DNA of 64,000 nucleotides from Cupidesulfovibrio sp000226255 (lineage in GTDB: Bacteria; Desulfobacterota; Desulfovibrionia; Desulfovibrionales; Desulfovibrionaceae), in assembly GCF_003402415.2 (NCBI RefSeq), contig NZ_AP036014.1, forward strand, positions 3,224,001-3,288,000, written 5' to 3'. Made by a program: the position numbers and the translations under genes. Numbering within the stretch: position 1 is the stretch's first letter; each line of letters begins with the position of its first letter. The notes below the pieces were generated by a model. The model was not told the origin of the DNA. It made no database searches and worked only from the letters and a program-made list of their open reading frames with translations. This document shows positions 27,536 to 35,721 of this stretch, one piece after another.

Positions 27536-27937
27536 ATGGCCAACGCCACCCAGGACAGGAACACCACGGCCCGGAACACTCTGGCTAAGTCCATCCTGGT
27601 GGTAGAGGACGACCCGGACATCGCCGCCTACCTCGTTTCGCTGTTCAGGACAAACGGATACCGGGCCGACGCGGCCACCGAAGGCCCCGACGCCGTGGAA
27701 ATGGCACGCGCCCGGCGGCCCGACCTGGTGACTCTGGACCTGGAAATGCCCCGCCAGTGGGGCCCCCGCGTGTACCGCGAACTGATGGACCTGCCCGGCG
27801 GCGCGCACATCCCCGTGGTGCTGGTGACCGGCCTTGGCGGCCTGCACCTGATGGTGCCCAACGCCGTGGGCACCGTGGACAAGCCGTTCGACCCGGACCT
27901 GATGCTGGGCATCGTGCGGCGGGCGCTGGGCGAATAG
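27536..27937 (+). CDS. rrf1: Rrf1, single-domain response regulator of the hmc operon
   Basis: 133 residues, one receiver domain without an output domain. Acidic pocket VVEDDPD, phospho-acceptor D68 in VTLDLEMP, and lysine in VDKPFDP. The first 18 residues are a polar extension. No histidine kinase lies in the operon. In D. vulgaris rrf1 and rrf2 act on hmc expression; how Rrf1 connects to Rrf2 is not clear. ATG 27536 lies after CGGAGG...GGAGC. Confidence 0.92.
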   Translation: MANATQDRNTTARNTLAKSILVVEDDPDIAAYLVSLFRTNGYRADAATEGPDAVEMARARRPDLVTLDLEMPRQWGPRVYRELMDLPGGAHIPVVLVTGLGGLHLMVPNAVGTVDKPFDPDLMLGIVRRALGE

Positions 27938-28052
27938 CCCACCGACAGGCGGACACTACGCGGTCGGCACACTGACGACAGCCAGACGACACGCGACAAC
28001 AGGCAGACAACTGGCAGACGACTGGGCGAGCCGAAACCACAACGACACACGC

Positions 28053-28505
28053 ATGAAACTGACCACCCGCAGCCGATACGGCACCCGCATGCTGCTCGAC
28101 ATCGCCATGCACGGTACGGAAGCCCCCGTGTCCATCCGCGATATCGCCAAGCGCCAGGGTATTTCCGTCAAGTACCTGGAAAAACTCATCCGGGTGCTGC
28201 GCAAGGCGGGCTACATCCGCAGCACACTGGGCGCGCACGGCGGCTACCAGCTTACCCAGCCCGCCGCGGAAATTCCCGTGGGCGACGTGGTGTTCGCGCT
28301 GGAAGAATCGTTGGCCCCCTACACCTGCGACGAGGAAAACCCCTGCTGCCCGCGCATGGCCGTGTGCCTGACGCGCACCATCTGGGACGAAGCCTCGCGC
28401 GCCATGTACAAGAAGCTCAACAGCTTCACCCTGGCCGACCTGATGCGCGACGCCAGCCTGTGCCCCAAGAACGCCTGCCACATCTCGCCCCACGCCCAGG
28501 ACTGA
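28053..28505 (+). CDS. rrf2: Rrf2, Rrf2-family transcriptional regulator
   Basis: 150 residues, founder type of the Rrf2 family. The N-terminal winged helix is MKLTTRSRYGTRMLLDIAMH, then ISVKYLEKLIRVLRKAGYIRSTLGAHGGYQL. Cysteines C92, C98/C99 and C105 in TCDEENPCCPRMAVC match the [Fe-S]-binding cysteines of IscR-like members, so a redox- or cluster-sensitive regulator is likely. A further CPKNAC pair lies near the C-terminus. It follows rrf1 by 115 bp and probably represses hmc. Confidence 0.93.
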   Translation: MKLTTRSRYGTRMLLDIAMHGTEAPVSIRDIAKRQGISVKYLEKLIRVLRKAGYIRSTLGAHGGYQLTQPAAEIPVGDVVFALEESLAPYTCDEENPCCPRMAVCLTRTIWDEASRAMYKKLNSFTLADLMRDASLCPKNACHISPHAQD

Positions 28506-28701
28506 CGCCATCGGGCCTTTCTTCGGGGTGCGGCCCGGCCACGCGCCGCCCCCGCCCCCGTTTCTTGGACGCCCGCCAGCACGCGCCTCTCAAATCAATT
28601 CTTCCTTTCTCCGGGCATTCCGGGCTACATTGCGTGATGTACCACGCAATCGCGCCATGCCACCGCCCACCAGCGGCCACGGCGGACCGCCCGGAGGCCC
28701 C

Positions 28702-29097
28702 ATGCGAGCCCTGATCGTAGAAGACGACGCCCTCAGCGCCCGCGTTCTTAACCTTGCGCTGAACCGGTATTTCGATACCCACTGCGCTGGCGACGCGGAA
28801 CGCGCCCTGGCGGCCTACATGCAGGCGCTGGACCTCGACACCCCCTTCGGCGTGGTGCTGCTGGACCTGATGCTGCCCGGCGAAAGCGGGCTGACCGTAC
28901 TGGAACGCATCCGCACCGTGGAAGCGGAGCGCGGCCTGCCCCAGGTGCCCGTGCTGGTCACCACCGCCGTCACCGACATCAACATCGCGTTGCGCGCCTT
29001 CGAGCAGGGGCACATTGCCGCCTATCTGGTCAAGCCGCTGGAATTTGAACGCCTGTACACGGAACTGCGCACCCTGGGTCTGCTGCCGCCAGAATAG
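28702..29097 (+). CDS. Single-domain response regulator (CheY-like)
   Basis: 131 residues, receiver domain only. IVEDDALS gives the acidic pair, D55 is in VLLDLMLPGESG, T in LVTTAVTD, and K in YLVKPLEF. ATG 28702 has GGAGG upstream. No kinase or output partner lies beside it. It lies 196 bp behind rrf2 and may be independent of hmc. Confidence 0.88.
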   Translation: MRALIVEDDALSARVLNLALNRYFDTHCAGDAERALAAYMQALDLDTPFGVVLLDLMLPGESGLTVLERIRTVEAERGLPQVPVLVTTAVTDINIALRAFEQGHIAAYLVKPLEFERLYTELRTLGLLPPE

Positions 29098-29481
29098 CCC
29101 GGACGACTGTTCCCTATCCATCCTGCCTGGCCGCCGGGGGATGCCTCCCGCCCCCCAGCATTCTGTCTTTTCCAAAAGCCAGCCATATCAGCAAGATACC
29201 CATGATACGCACACCGTTGCGCACACGGTGTTCCTGTCGCGTGGCCAACTATGGCCGAAGCTGGTCCAGACGGCTGCGCGGGACGCCCCTGCCAGCTTCC
29301 GCGCCACGCAACGCACATGCGGCGTTCCCATTAATCCTTTTGAATTTGACATATTACCTGAACAACGCACATTTTCCACAGGCACACAACGCACATTGCC
29401 GACCAGCGGTCATCCCCCCGGTCGCGGCTTGACGCCCGCAAGGACGGGGCGCATGAGGGCGAAAACATCGGAGGACATCCC
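29098..29481. other. Upstream region of the LysE-family gene
   Basis: 384 bp, no gene. It holds a TTGACA at 29346-29351 that could be a -35 element and three copies of CAACGCACAT (separate entry). Confidence 0.55.
29309..29396 (+). repeat. Three direct repeats CAACGCACAT upstream of the exporter gene
   Basis: Identical 10-mers at 29309-29318, 29363-29372 and 29387-29396, with spacings of 54 and 24 bp. The second lies where a -10 element would fall behind the TTGACA at 29346, so the repeats may be a regulator's binding sites. Confidence 0.6.
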
Positions 29482-30174
29482 ATGCACGGCGTGCACGACA
29501 TCTGGCTGTTCGCGGCCTCTGGCCTGTTGCTGAACATCACCCCCGGCCCGGACATGCTGTACATCATCGCCCGGTCCACCATGAACGGGGTGCGCGCTGG
29601 CGTGGCGGCCGCGCTCGGCATCGGCGCGGGATGCTCCGTGCACATCGCGGCGGCGGCCTTCGGCCTGTCCGCCGTGCTGGCCACCTCGGCCACGGCCTTC
29701 ACCGTGGTGAAGATGCTGGGAGCGGCCTATCTGCTGTACATGGGGGCCTACCTGCTGCTGGCCCGCAAGGGCACGGCGAAGGCTGCCGCATCACCCGCCG
29801 CGTCTGCCCGGCGGGCGCAACCAGGCTCGGAACTCGCGCCACGAACCACCCTGCGCGCGGTGTTCGCGCAGGGCTTTCTGACCAACGCCCTGAACCCCAA
29901 GGTGGCGTTGTTCTTCCTGGCCTTCCTGCCGCAGTTCGTGGACGGCGGCATGGCGGGCGCGCCGCCGTCGCCGCTGGCCTTCCTGCTGCTGGGGTGCATC
30001 TTCACCGTCAACGGCACCGTGGTGAACCTGCTGGTGGCATGGGGCGCGGCCCGCTTGGGCAGCCTCTTCCAGGCCGGAGGGCACGCGGGCCGGTTCGCAC
30101 GCTGGGGCGACCGCTGCCTTGGCGCGCTGTTCCTGTTCCTGGGCATCCGGCTGGCGCTGGCCGAGCGGGGCTGA
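29482..30174 (+). CDS. LysE/RhtB family amino-acid exporter
   Basis: 230-residue inner-membrane protein with five to six helices. The family motif is LLNITPGPDMLYIIARSTMNGVRAGVAAALGIGAG near the N-terminus; later come FAQGFLTNALNPKVALFFLAFLPQFV and VNGTVVNLLVAWGAARLG. Exports amino acids or related metabolites; the substrate is not predictable. ATG 29482 is the first start in frame with the motif, with GGAGG upstream. Single gene ending at a strong hairpin. Confidence 0.92.
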   Translation: MHGVHDIWLFAASGLLLNITPGPDMLYIIARSTMNGVRAGVAAALGIGAGCSVHIAAAAFGLSAVLATSATAFTVVKMLGAAYLLYMGAYLLLARKGTAKAAASPAASARRAQPGSELAPRTTLRAVFAQGFLTNALNPKVALFFLAFLPQFVDGGMAGAPPSPLAFLLLGCIFTVNGTVVNLLVAWGAARLGSLFQAGGHAGRFARWGDRCLGALFLFLGIRLALAERG

Positions 30175-30257
30175 TTTCGCACGGAGCCCGGTTGCTCCGC
30201 CGGGCGGAGACCCGCCCCATCCATACGCCCGCTGACGACGGCCATGCGGTCAACGCA

Positions 30258-30300
30258 CGACGGCCCGCGTACCCGCTGATTTCGGGTGCGCGGGCCGTCG
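30258..30300. terminator. Long hairpin between the LysE-type gene and pgpA
   Basis: CGACGGCCCGCG-T-ACCCG / CGGGT-G-CGCGGGCCGTCG, a nearly perfect stem of about 17 bp between two convergent genes. Probably a shared terminator, although neither side has a T-run. Confidence 0.65.
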
Positions 30301-30394
30301 TGCCGCAAGGCTGTGCCCCAAAAAGCTCTCAAGACCCGGCGGACAACGCCGCCTGCGCTTCGCTGCCGCCCTGCCCTGCCGCCCTGCCCTGCCG

Positions 30395-30919
30395 TCAGAC
30401 CGGCAGCCCCAGCCACGACAGCACGGCCAGCACGGCCGCCGCGCACACCCCGGCCACCACGTCGTCGATCATGATGCCGGGGCCGCCCGCAAACCATGAT
30501 TCCGAGGCCCCAACCGGACCCGGCTTGATGATGTCGAACACGCGGAACAGCACGAAGGCGGCCAGCACCCCCAGCGGCGACAGCGTGGCGAAGGGCAGCA
30601 TGGCCGTCCACTGCCCGGCCACCTCGTCGATGACCACGCTGCCGGGGTCGCACCGGCCAAGCAGCCGTGCCGCGCGGCCAGCAGCCCAGGCCCCGCCGCA
30701 GAACAACGCCAGCAACGCCGTCACACGCCAGCCCAACGGCAGCGGCAGGAACATCCACGGGGCCAGCAGCGCGGCCACGGCGGACCCTACGGTGCCCGGG
30801 GCCACCGGGCTGCGCCCGGCATACCACACGCGGGCAACCTCCAGCGCCAGCCTGTCCAGCCCCTGAAGGTCATCCGGCGGGGTGCAGCGTTCCGGCCCGT
30901 TGTCGTTCGTCGCGCTCAT
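30395..30919 (-). CDS. pgpA: PgpA, phosphatidylglycerophosphatase A
   Basis: Membrane enzyme that removes the terminal phosphate of phosphatidylglycerophosphate. 174 residues with all family motifs: APGTVGSAVAAL, VVIDEVAGQW, FVLFRVFDIIKPGP and GGPGIMIDDVVAGV. Helices lie between these motifs. It follows maf by 60 bp on the same strand and is likely co-transcribed. Confidence 0.95.
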   Translation of the reverse strand: MSATNDNGPERCTPPDDLQGLDRLALEVARVWYAGRSPVAPGTVGSAVAALLAPWMFLPLPLGWRVTALLALFCGGAWAAGRAARLLGRCDPGSVVIDEVAGQWTAMLPFATLSPLGVLAAFVLFRVFDIIKPGPVGASESWFAGGPGIMIDDVVAGVCAAAVLAVLSWLGLPV

Positions 30920-30979
30920 GCGTGTGCTCCCTGTCCTGCGTATCGGGGCGTCCCCGTCGTCGATTTCCGCCGCTGCCTG

Positions 30980-31678
30980 CTACGCCATGGGCTCAATGAC
31001 GCCATGGTGCAGCAGCAGCCGGACCAGTTCCGCCACCGGCAACCCCACCACGTTGCTCCACGAACCATCGATGGATTCCACCAGAAACGCGCCCACGCCC
31101 TGAATGCCGTAGGCCCCGGCCTTGTCGTCGGGCTCGCCCGTGGCGGCATAGGCGGCCAGCGCGGCGGGCGGGGCATTCCACATGGTCACACGGGTGACGG
31201 CGTGAAAGGTTTCGCGCGTGCCGCCGGGCAGGGCCACGCAGCAGGCGCTGACCACCTCGTGGGTGTGCCCGGCCAGCCGCGTGAGCATGCGCACCGCGTC
31301 TGCGCGATTCTCCGGCTTGCCCATGACCTCGCCGTGCAGGGCCACCACCGTGTCCGCCGCGATAACCACACAACCGGGGCGGGCGGCGGACACCGAGGCT
31401 GCCTTGGCCTCGGCCGCGCGGCGGGCATAGTCCGCCGGGGGTTCTCCGGGCAGGGGGTCGGGCTCGGCCGCGCCGTTACCGTAGACCTCGAAGGCAAGGC
31501 CCAAGGACTCCAGAAACTCGCGGCGGCGGGGCGAACCAGAGGCCAGCACCACGGGGGCCAGCGCCCTGAAAGGCCCGCCTGACGGGGCGAACAGGGCGGA
31601 CAGGGCAGGCGCGTCGCTGTCGGAAACATCGGCGGAATTCGCCGGGCAGGCTTGCGTCATCGAAAGCACATCGGTCAT
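30980..31678 (-). CDS. maf: Maf family nucleotide pyrophosphatase
   Basis: House-cleaning nucleoside triphosphate pyrophosphatase. The family signature LASGSPRRREFLESLGL is at about residues 45-61, followed by AADTVVALHGEVMGKP, then GHTHEVVSA and GAYGIQGVGAFLVESIDGSWSNVVGLP. About 40 residues precede the signature; ATG 31678 has GGAG 11 nt upstream, and a shorter start at 31660 has no visible site, so the N-terminus is uncertain. 232 residues as annotated. Confidence 0.9.
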   Translation of the reverse strand: MTDVLSMTQACPANSADVSDSDAPALSALFAPSGGPFRALAPVVLASGSPRRREFLESLGLAFEVYGNGAAEPDPLPGEPPADYARRAAEAKAASVSAARPGCVVIAADTVVALHGEVMGKPENRADAVRMLTRLAGHTHEVVSACCVALPGGTRETFHAVTRVTMWNAPPAALAAYAATGEPDDKAGAYGIQGVGAFLVESIDGSWSNVVGLPVAELVRLLLHHGVIEPMA

Positions 31679-31968
31679 GCGGTCATGGCTCCGGGAAGAA
31701 ATGCGGCGTCCGCGCCCCAATCCGGGGGGCGCACTATCCGTGGCCCCTTTTCGGGCCGGGCGGCCCGGCACGCTGCGCGTTTCGCGTGTCATGCCCCATG
31801 GCGACGCCGGGCGCAAGCACGCCCACCTTCCGCCATACCGCATGCATGTACCCGCTCCACCATGCGACAGTGCATTCATATCCCCCCATGTGTACGTGAA
31901 ACACCCAATGCACACCGGGGGATAACCCTACCTACCCCAGAAGAATGCAGTCGCACCTCAAAATCACC

Positions 31969-31995
31969 TAATGTTTCCGCGCCAGCCGCCGATAG
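31969..31995 (+). promoter_or_regulatory. Sigma-28 type promoter (distal)
   Basis: TAATGTTT-N11-GCCGATAG compared with the FliA consensus TAAAGTTT-N11-GCCGATAA: one mismatch in each element and ideal spacing. It lies 127 bp upstream of the FlgM-associated gene. Confidence 0.7.
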
Positions 31996-32008
31996 GAGGT
32001 GTGAGTGC

Positions 32009-32125
32009 ATGGGCGGGTCTTCCCTCACCGCATTGCCCGAAAAATTTTTTCGGAAAAGATGCGTCCGCCCCCTAAAGTTCCCCCTCGGGAATGCCGATAG
32101 GCGATACGAGGGGAGACTACCGTGA
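32009..32125 (+). CDS. Possible 38-residue leader peptide coupled to the FlgM-associated gene
   Basis: ATG 32009 follows AGGAGGTG at a good distance, and the frame ends in a TGA that overlaps the GTG start of the next gene (GTGA). The peptide (MGGSSLTALPEKFFRKRCV...) is basic and matches no family that I know. Against it: the frame runs over the proximal sigma-28 promoter, and a transcript from the distal one would begin at about its ribosome-binding site. Confidence 0.3.
   Translation: MGGSSLTALPEKFFRKRCVRPLKFPLGNADRRYEGRLP
32073..32100 (+). promoter_or_regulatory. Sigma-28 type promoter (proximal)
   Basis: TAAAGTTC-N12-GCCGATAG, only one mismatch per element but a spacer one longer than the optimum. 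An A/T palindrome (CCGAAAAATTTTTTCGG, 32037-32053) lies just upstream and could act as an UP element. Transcription would begin about 15 nt before the GTG at 32122. Confidence 0.72.
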
Positions 32126-32538
32126 CCACGAACTCGTTTTACCTTCGCAACATGCTGCTGAACTACGACAAGCAGCTTGTAACCGCACGCAGGCTGGCCC
32201 GCTATCGGCAGGCCATGCGTCTGGCGGCGGGCGAGGAGGAAAGCGCCATTCCTCCCGAGGTGAAGCGCAGGTTCATGGTGGAACGCGTGGCTCGCGAGAT
32301 CATGGAAAACCTTCTGCTTGCGGGAAGTGACAACCCCGTCGTACGAGAGATTCGCCAGAAGCTGGAAAAGGAACTGGGAGAAACGCTCACCTTCACGTAT
32401 CCTCCGACGCAGCTGGACATTCAGGTGTTCCGCTCCGGGCCAGCAGGCCCCGTCGAGGTAGCGCCAGCGGAGAAGGCGAGAATCCTGGACCGGCTGTGGC
32501 ACATAGCTCTCGAAACAGTGGACGACACCATGCTCTAG
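32122..32538 (+). CDS. FlgM-associated conserved protein (DVU0524 type)
   Basis: 138-residue cytoplasmic protein found next to flgM in Desulfovibrio. It is mostly helical: NMLLNYDKQLVTARRLARYRQAMRLA, then RFMVERVAREIMENLL, then PVVREIRQKLEKELGE, with a proline-rich C-terminal half. Start is GTG 32122, preceded by GAGGGGAG. Function is unknown; the constant pairing with FlgM and the sigma-28 promoters suggest a role in flagellar regulation. Confidence 0.8.
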   Translation: MTTNSFYLRNMLLNYDKQLVTARRLARYRQAMRLAAGEEESAIPPEVKRRFMVERVAREIMENLLLAGSDNPVVREIRQKLEKELGETLTFTYPPTQLDIQVFRSGPAGPVEVAPAEKARILDRLWHIALETVDDTML

Positions 32539-32584
32539 GCGGTCAGCGAACCGGTAAACGGTATGCTCCCCCGGGGAGGTTACC

Positions 32585-32896
32585 ATGGAAATCAAGAACT
32601 ATCTCAAGAACCTGGACCCGTACAGGGCCAAGTTGGAGCAGTCCGAGCTCCAGACCAAGCGCATCGCCGCCCGCAAGGAAGGTGACGCCGCGTCCTCCGC
32701 ACAGGGTGACCGGGTCAGCCTTTCCGACGAGGCCAAGCTGCGCACCGAGGCGTATTCAGCCGCCCTTGCCGCGCCCGACGTGCGCCAGGAAAAGGTGGAC
32801 GCGCTGAAGAGCAAGGTGGAGTCCGGCGAGTACCAGGTGGACTCGCGCGCCGTGGCCGAAAAGCTGCTCAAGGAAGAACAGGACCTGTTCGGCTAG
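32585..32896 (+). CDS. flgM: FlgM, anti-sigma-28 factor
   Basis: 103 residues. FlgM binds FliA (sigma-28) until it is exported through the finished hook. The C-terminal FliA-binding region is recognisable: GDRVSLSDEAKLRTEAYSAALAAPDVRQEKVDALKSKVESGEYQVDSRAVAEKLLKEEQDLF, with the typical VxxLKxxVxxGxYxxDxxxVA pattern. ATG 32585 has GGGGAGG upstream. It lies 46 bp after its partner gene. Confidence 0.93.
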   Translation: MEIKNYLKNLDPYRAKLEQSELQTKRIAARKEGDAASSAQGDRVSLSDEAKLRTEAYSAALAAPDVRQEKVDALKSKVESGEYQVDSRAVAEKLLKEEQDLFG

Positions 32897-33108
32897 CGGC
32901 TTCGGGCATGCCCGCCCCTATCCCGCGATGTTCCGCGTCGCGCCGGGTGTTCTTCCGGCGTGGGTCGGTTCCGGGAAAGGATGGTTTCGGGCACGGCACG
33001 TCCGGCCTTTCGGCCGTGTGCTTGTGCACGGCCTTTGAATGCTATGGCAAGGCGGCGCCGTCTCCGTACGGTTCCGCCTTGTCACGTTTTACGACCTTCC
33101 TGAATACG

Positions 33109-33143
33109 AAAGGGCCGCGCGATGCTCCATCGCGCGGCCCTTT
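33109..33143. terminator. Bidirectional terminator between flgM and dhaM
   Basis: AAAGGGCCGCGCGAT-GCTCC-ATCGCGCGGCCCTTT, perfect 15-bp arms with T-ends on both strands. It serves the convergent flgM and dhaM units. Confidence 0.85.
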
Positions 33144-33174
33144 GCATTCCGTGGTCACAACTCGCCCGGCCCGC

Positions 33175-35718
33175 CTACCCGCCGCCTTTCAGCAACCGGC
33201 GCACGGCGGCGGCATCGGGCAGTTCCAGCGCCCGTTCCGCCAGCTTCGCGCAGGCCGCCATGTCGCACCCGCGCACCACGTCCTTGGCGCGCGGAATGGC
33301 CGGGCCGTTCATGCTCAGTTCATCCAGCCCCAGCCCCACCAGCAGCGGGATGGCCTCCGCGCTGCCCGCCAGTTCGCCGCACATGGCCACGGGTATGCCC
33401 GCCGCGTTGCCCGCCGCCACGGTGTCGCGCACCATGCGCAGCACGGCAGGGTGCAGCGCGTCCGACAGGTCGGCCACGGCGGCGTTGCCCCTGTCCGCGG
33501 CCATGACGTACTGGGCCAGGTCGTTGGTGCCTATGCTGAAAAAGGCCGACTCGCGGGCCAACTGGTCGGCCAGGGCCACGGCGGCGGGCACCTCGACCAT
33601 GATGCCCACCTCCACCGGGCCGTGGGGCAACCCTTCCGCAGCCAGCGCGGCTCGGGCCTCTTCCAGCATGGCCTTTGCGGCTGCCAGTTCGCCGGGATGG
33701 GCCACCATGGGGAACATGACCCGCAGGGGGTGTTCCGCTGCGGCGCGCAGCAGGGCGCGCAACTGGGTAAGGAACAGTTCGCGCCGGGCCAGGCAGAAGC
33801 GGATGCCGCGCAGCCCAAGGAAGGGGTTGTCCTCTCCCGCCGCGAAGTCGCCCAGGTAGGGCACCGGCTTGTCGCCGCCAATGTCCAGGGTGCGCACCAC
33901 CACCGGCAGGCCGGGCATGGCGGCGGCGGCGGCCACGTAGGCGGCGCGCTGCTCCTCCTCGTCCGGTGCGGCGGCGCGGTCCAGGAACAGGAATTCGGTG
34001 CGGAACAGGCCCACGCCTTCCGCGCCGTTTTTCAGCGCGGGGGGGGCGTCAGCCGGGGCGCCGATGTTGGCATGCACGTGCACGTGGCGGCCATCCGTGG
34101 TCACGGCGGGGCGGGCGGCCCCGGCCAGCGCGGCCTCGCGCGCGGCCAGCCACGCGGCGCGGCGGGATTCGATGGACGCCCGCACGTCGGGCGCGGGGGC
34201 AATCCACACCTCTCCGGTGGACCCGTCCAGCGCCACGGTGACGCCGTCGGCCACGTTGGCGGCCAGCGCGCCCGCGCCCGCCACCGCCGGAATGCCCATG
34301 GACCGGGCCAGGATGGCCGCGTGCGATGTGGCCCCGCCCTGCGCGGTGACGATGCCCAGCACCAGCGCGGGGTCCAGATGGGCCATGTCCGAGGGGCCAA
34401 GGTCGGCGGCCAGCAGCACCGAGGGCCGGTCCAGTCGCGGGCCGGAAGGCGGCGCGCCGGTCAGCAGACGCAGCACGCGCGCGCCCACGTCCACGAGATC
34501 GGCCGCGCGTTCGCGCATGTAGCCTTCCGGCAGTTGCCGGAAACTTTCCGCCGCCAGGTCGATCACCGCATACCATGCCGCCTCGGCGGGTTCGTGCCGC
34601 TCTGCGATGCGCTGGCGCGCATCCCCGGCGATGGTGGCGTCATCCAGCAGCAGGCGGTGCATGACGAAGATTTCCGCCTCCTGCTTGCCCGCCATGGCGG
34701 CGGTGCGCCGCTCCAGCGCGGCCAGTTCCTTGCGGGCGGCGTCCAGCGCCGCTTCCAGCCGGGCGGCCTCGCTGTCCGGGTCACCCGCCACGAGGCTAGG
34801 CGGCGGCGCATCGAATGCCGGGCGGTGCCAGACGGCTGGCCCCATGGCAATGCCCGGCGAAGCGGGTACGCCGCCCCTGGCGGCGGGCGCACCCGCCGCA
34901 GCGGGTTTGCCCTGTCCGTCCGGTCCAGCCGTGATGGATTTGCCGGACGACATGGCCGCGTCGGGCAAATCGCCGAAGTTCTCCGCCGCAAGGTCGGCCA
35001 ATGCCTTCAGGGCGTGCGCGGCGTCGGCCCCGGTGGCCCGGAAGGTTACCGTGTCGCCGCCGCGCACGGCCAGCGTGGCGATGCGGTTCACCGAGCGGGC
35101 GGAAACCACCCGGTCGCCCCGCACCAGGTGCACGTCGGCCACGAAGGGGCCAAGGGCGGTGACGATGCGCGCGGCGGGCCGGGCGTGCAGCCCAAGGCGG
35201 TTGGGCACCACCAGGGTCAGCTCCTGGCCGCCCGCGACAATGGGAGCTGGGGGAACGGGGGAAGCGGCATCCGGCGCGACATCCGGCGCGGCCTCGCCCT
35301 GCGGCGGGGCCATGCCCAGCAGTTCCGCCTTGGCCGCTAGGGCGGATTCCGCCTCGCGGGCAACCGTCTCCAGATCCGCCCCGATGGACGCCTGCACGGC
35401 GGCGGCCATGACGCCTTCCACCAGCGGGGCCGCGCACAGCCGCACCTGTGCCGCCACTTCCGGCGGCAACAGGTCCAGCGCGGTTTCCGCGCTCATCAGC
35501 GCGCTGCCAAGGTCCATCAGCACCAGCACGCCGTCGCCCTGCTGCACCTCTTCTATGGCGGCCATGACCCGTACGGGGTCGGTGCCGATGGGGTGTTCCG
35601 GGTCGTCGATGCCGCCCGCCACGGCCAACGGCACGCGGCCCTGCGTCATCTGCTCCGCCAGTTCCTTCACGCCCTGCCCAAGCACGGCGCTGTGCGTGAC
35701 GACGACGATGCCGACCAT
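33175..35718 (-). CDS. dhaM: DhaM-HPr-EI fusion, phosphoryl donor of PTS-type dihydroxyacetone kinase
   Basis: 847 residues joining three PTS proteins. Residues 1-130 are a DhaM/EIIA-mannose-type domain with the active H9 (VVVTHSAVLG) and MDLGSALMSAETAL. About 165-260 is an HPr domain with the active histidine in NRLGLHARPAARI. About 285-845 is a full-length enzyme I: VPASPGIAMGP, the phospho-histidine in TAQGGATSHAAILARSMG, the PEP-site VGLFRTEFLFLDR, and the catalytic cysteine in IPVAMCGELAG. Thus one chain can carry phosphate from PEP to DhaL-ADP. Known DhaM fusions often have a shortened EI, but this one looks complete. It starts 3 bp after dhaL. Confidence 0.95.
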   Translation of the reverse strand: MVGIVVVTHSAVLGQGVKELAEQMTQGRVPLAVAGGIDDPEHPIGTDPVRVMAAIEEVQQGDGVLVLMDLGSALMSAETALDLLPPEVAAQVRLCAAPLVEGVMAAAVQASIGADLETVAREAESALAAKAELLGMAPPQGEAAPDVAPDAASPVPPAPIVAGGQELTLVVPNRLGLHARPAARIVTALGPFVADVHLVRGDRVVSARSVNRIATLAVRGGDTVTFRATGADAAHALKALADLAAENFGDLPDAAMSSGKSITAGPDGQGKPAAAGAPAARGGVPASPGIAMGPAVWHRPAFDAPPPSLVAGDPDSEAARLEAALDAARKELAALERRTAAMAGKQEAEIFVMHRLLLDDATIAGDARQRIAERHEPAEAAWYAVIDLAAESFRQLPEGYMRERAADLVDVGARVLRLLTGAPPSGPRLDRPSVLLAADLGPSDMAHLDPALVLGIVTAQGGATSHAAILARSMGIPAVAGAGALAANVADGVTVALDGSTGEVWIAPAPDVRASIESRRAAWLAAREAALAGAARPAVTTDGRHVHVHANIGAPADAPPALKNGAEGVGLFRTEFLFLDRAAAPDEEEQRAAYVAAAAAMPGLPVVVRTLDIGGDKPVPYLGDFAAGEDNPFLGLRGIRFCLARRELFLTQLRALLRAAAEHPLRVMFPMVAHPGELAAAKAMLEEARAALAAEGLPHGPVEVGIMVEVPAAVALADQLARESAFFSIGTNDLAQYVMAADRGNAAVADLSDALHPAVLRMVRDTVAAGNAAGIPVAMCGELAGSAEAIPLLVGLGLDELSMNGPAIPRAKDVVRGCDMAACAKLAERALELPDAAAVRRLLKGGG

Positions 35719-35721
35719 GGG

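Noticed and set aside
32908..35340. 810-codon open frame on the plus strand opposite dhaM
   Set aside because: Its translation has no domain and a skewed composition, whereas the minus strand has all PTS active-site motifs.
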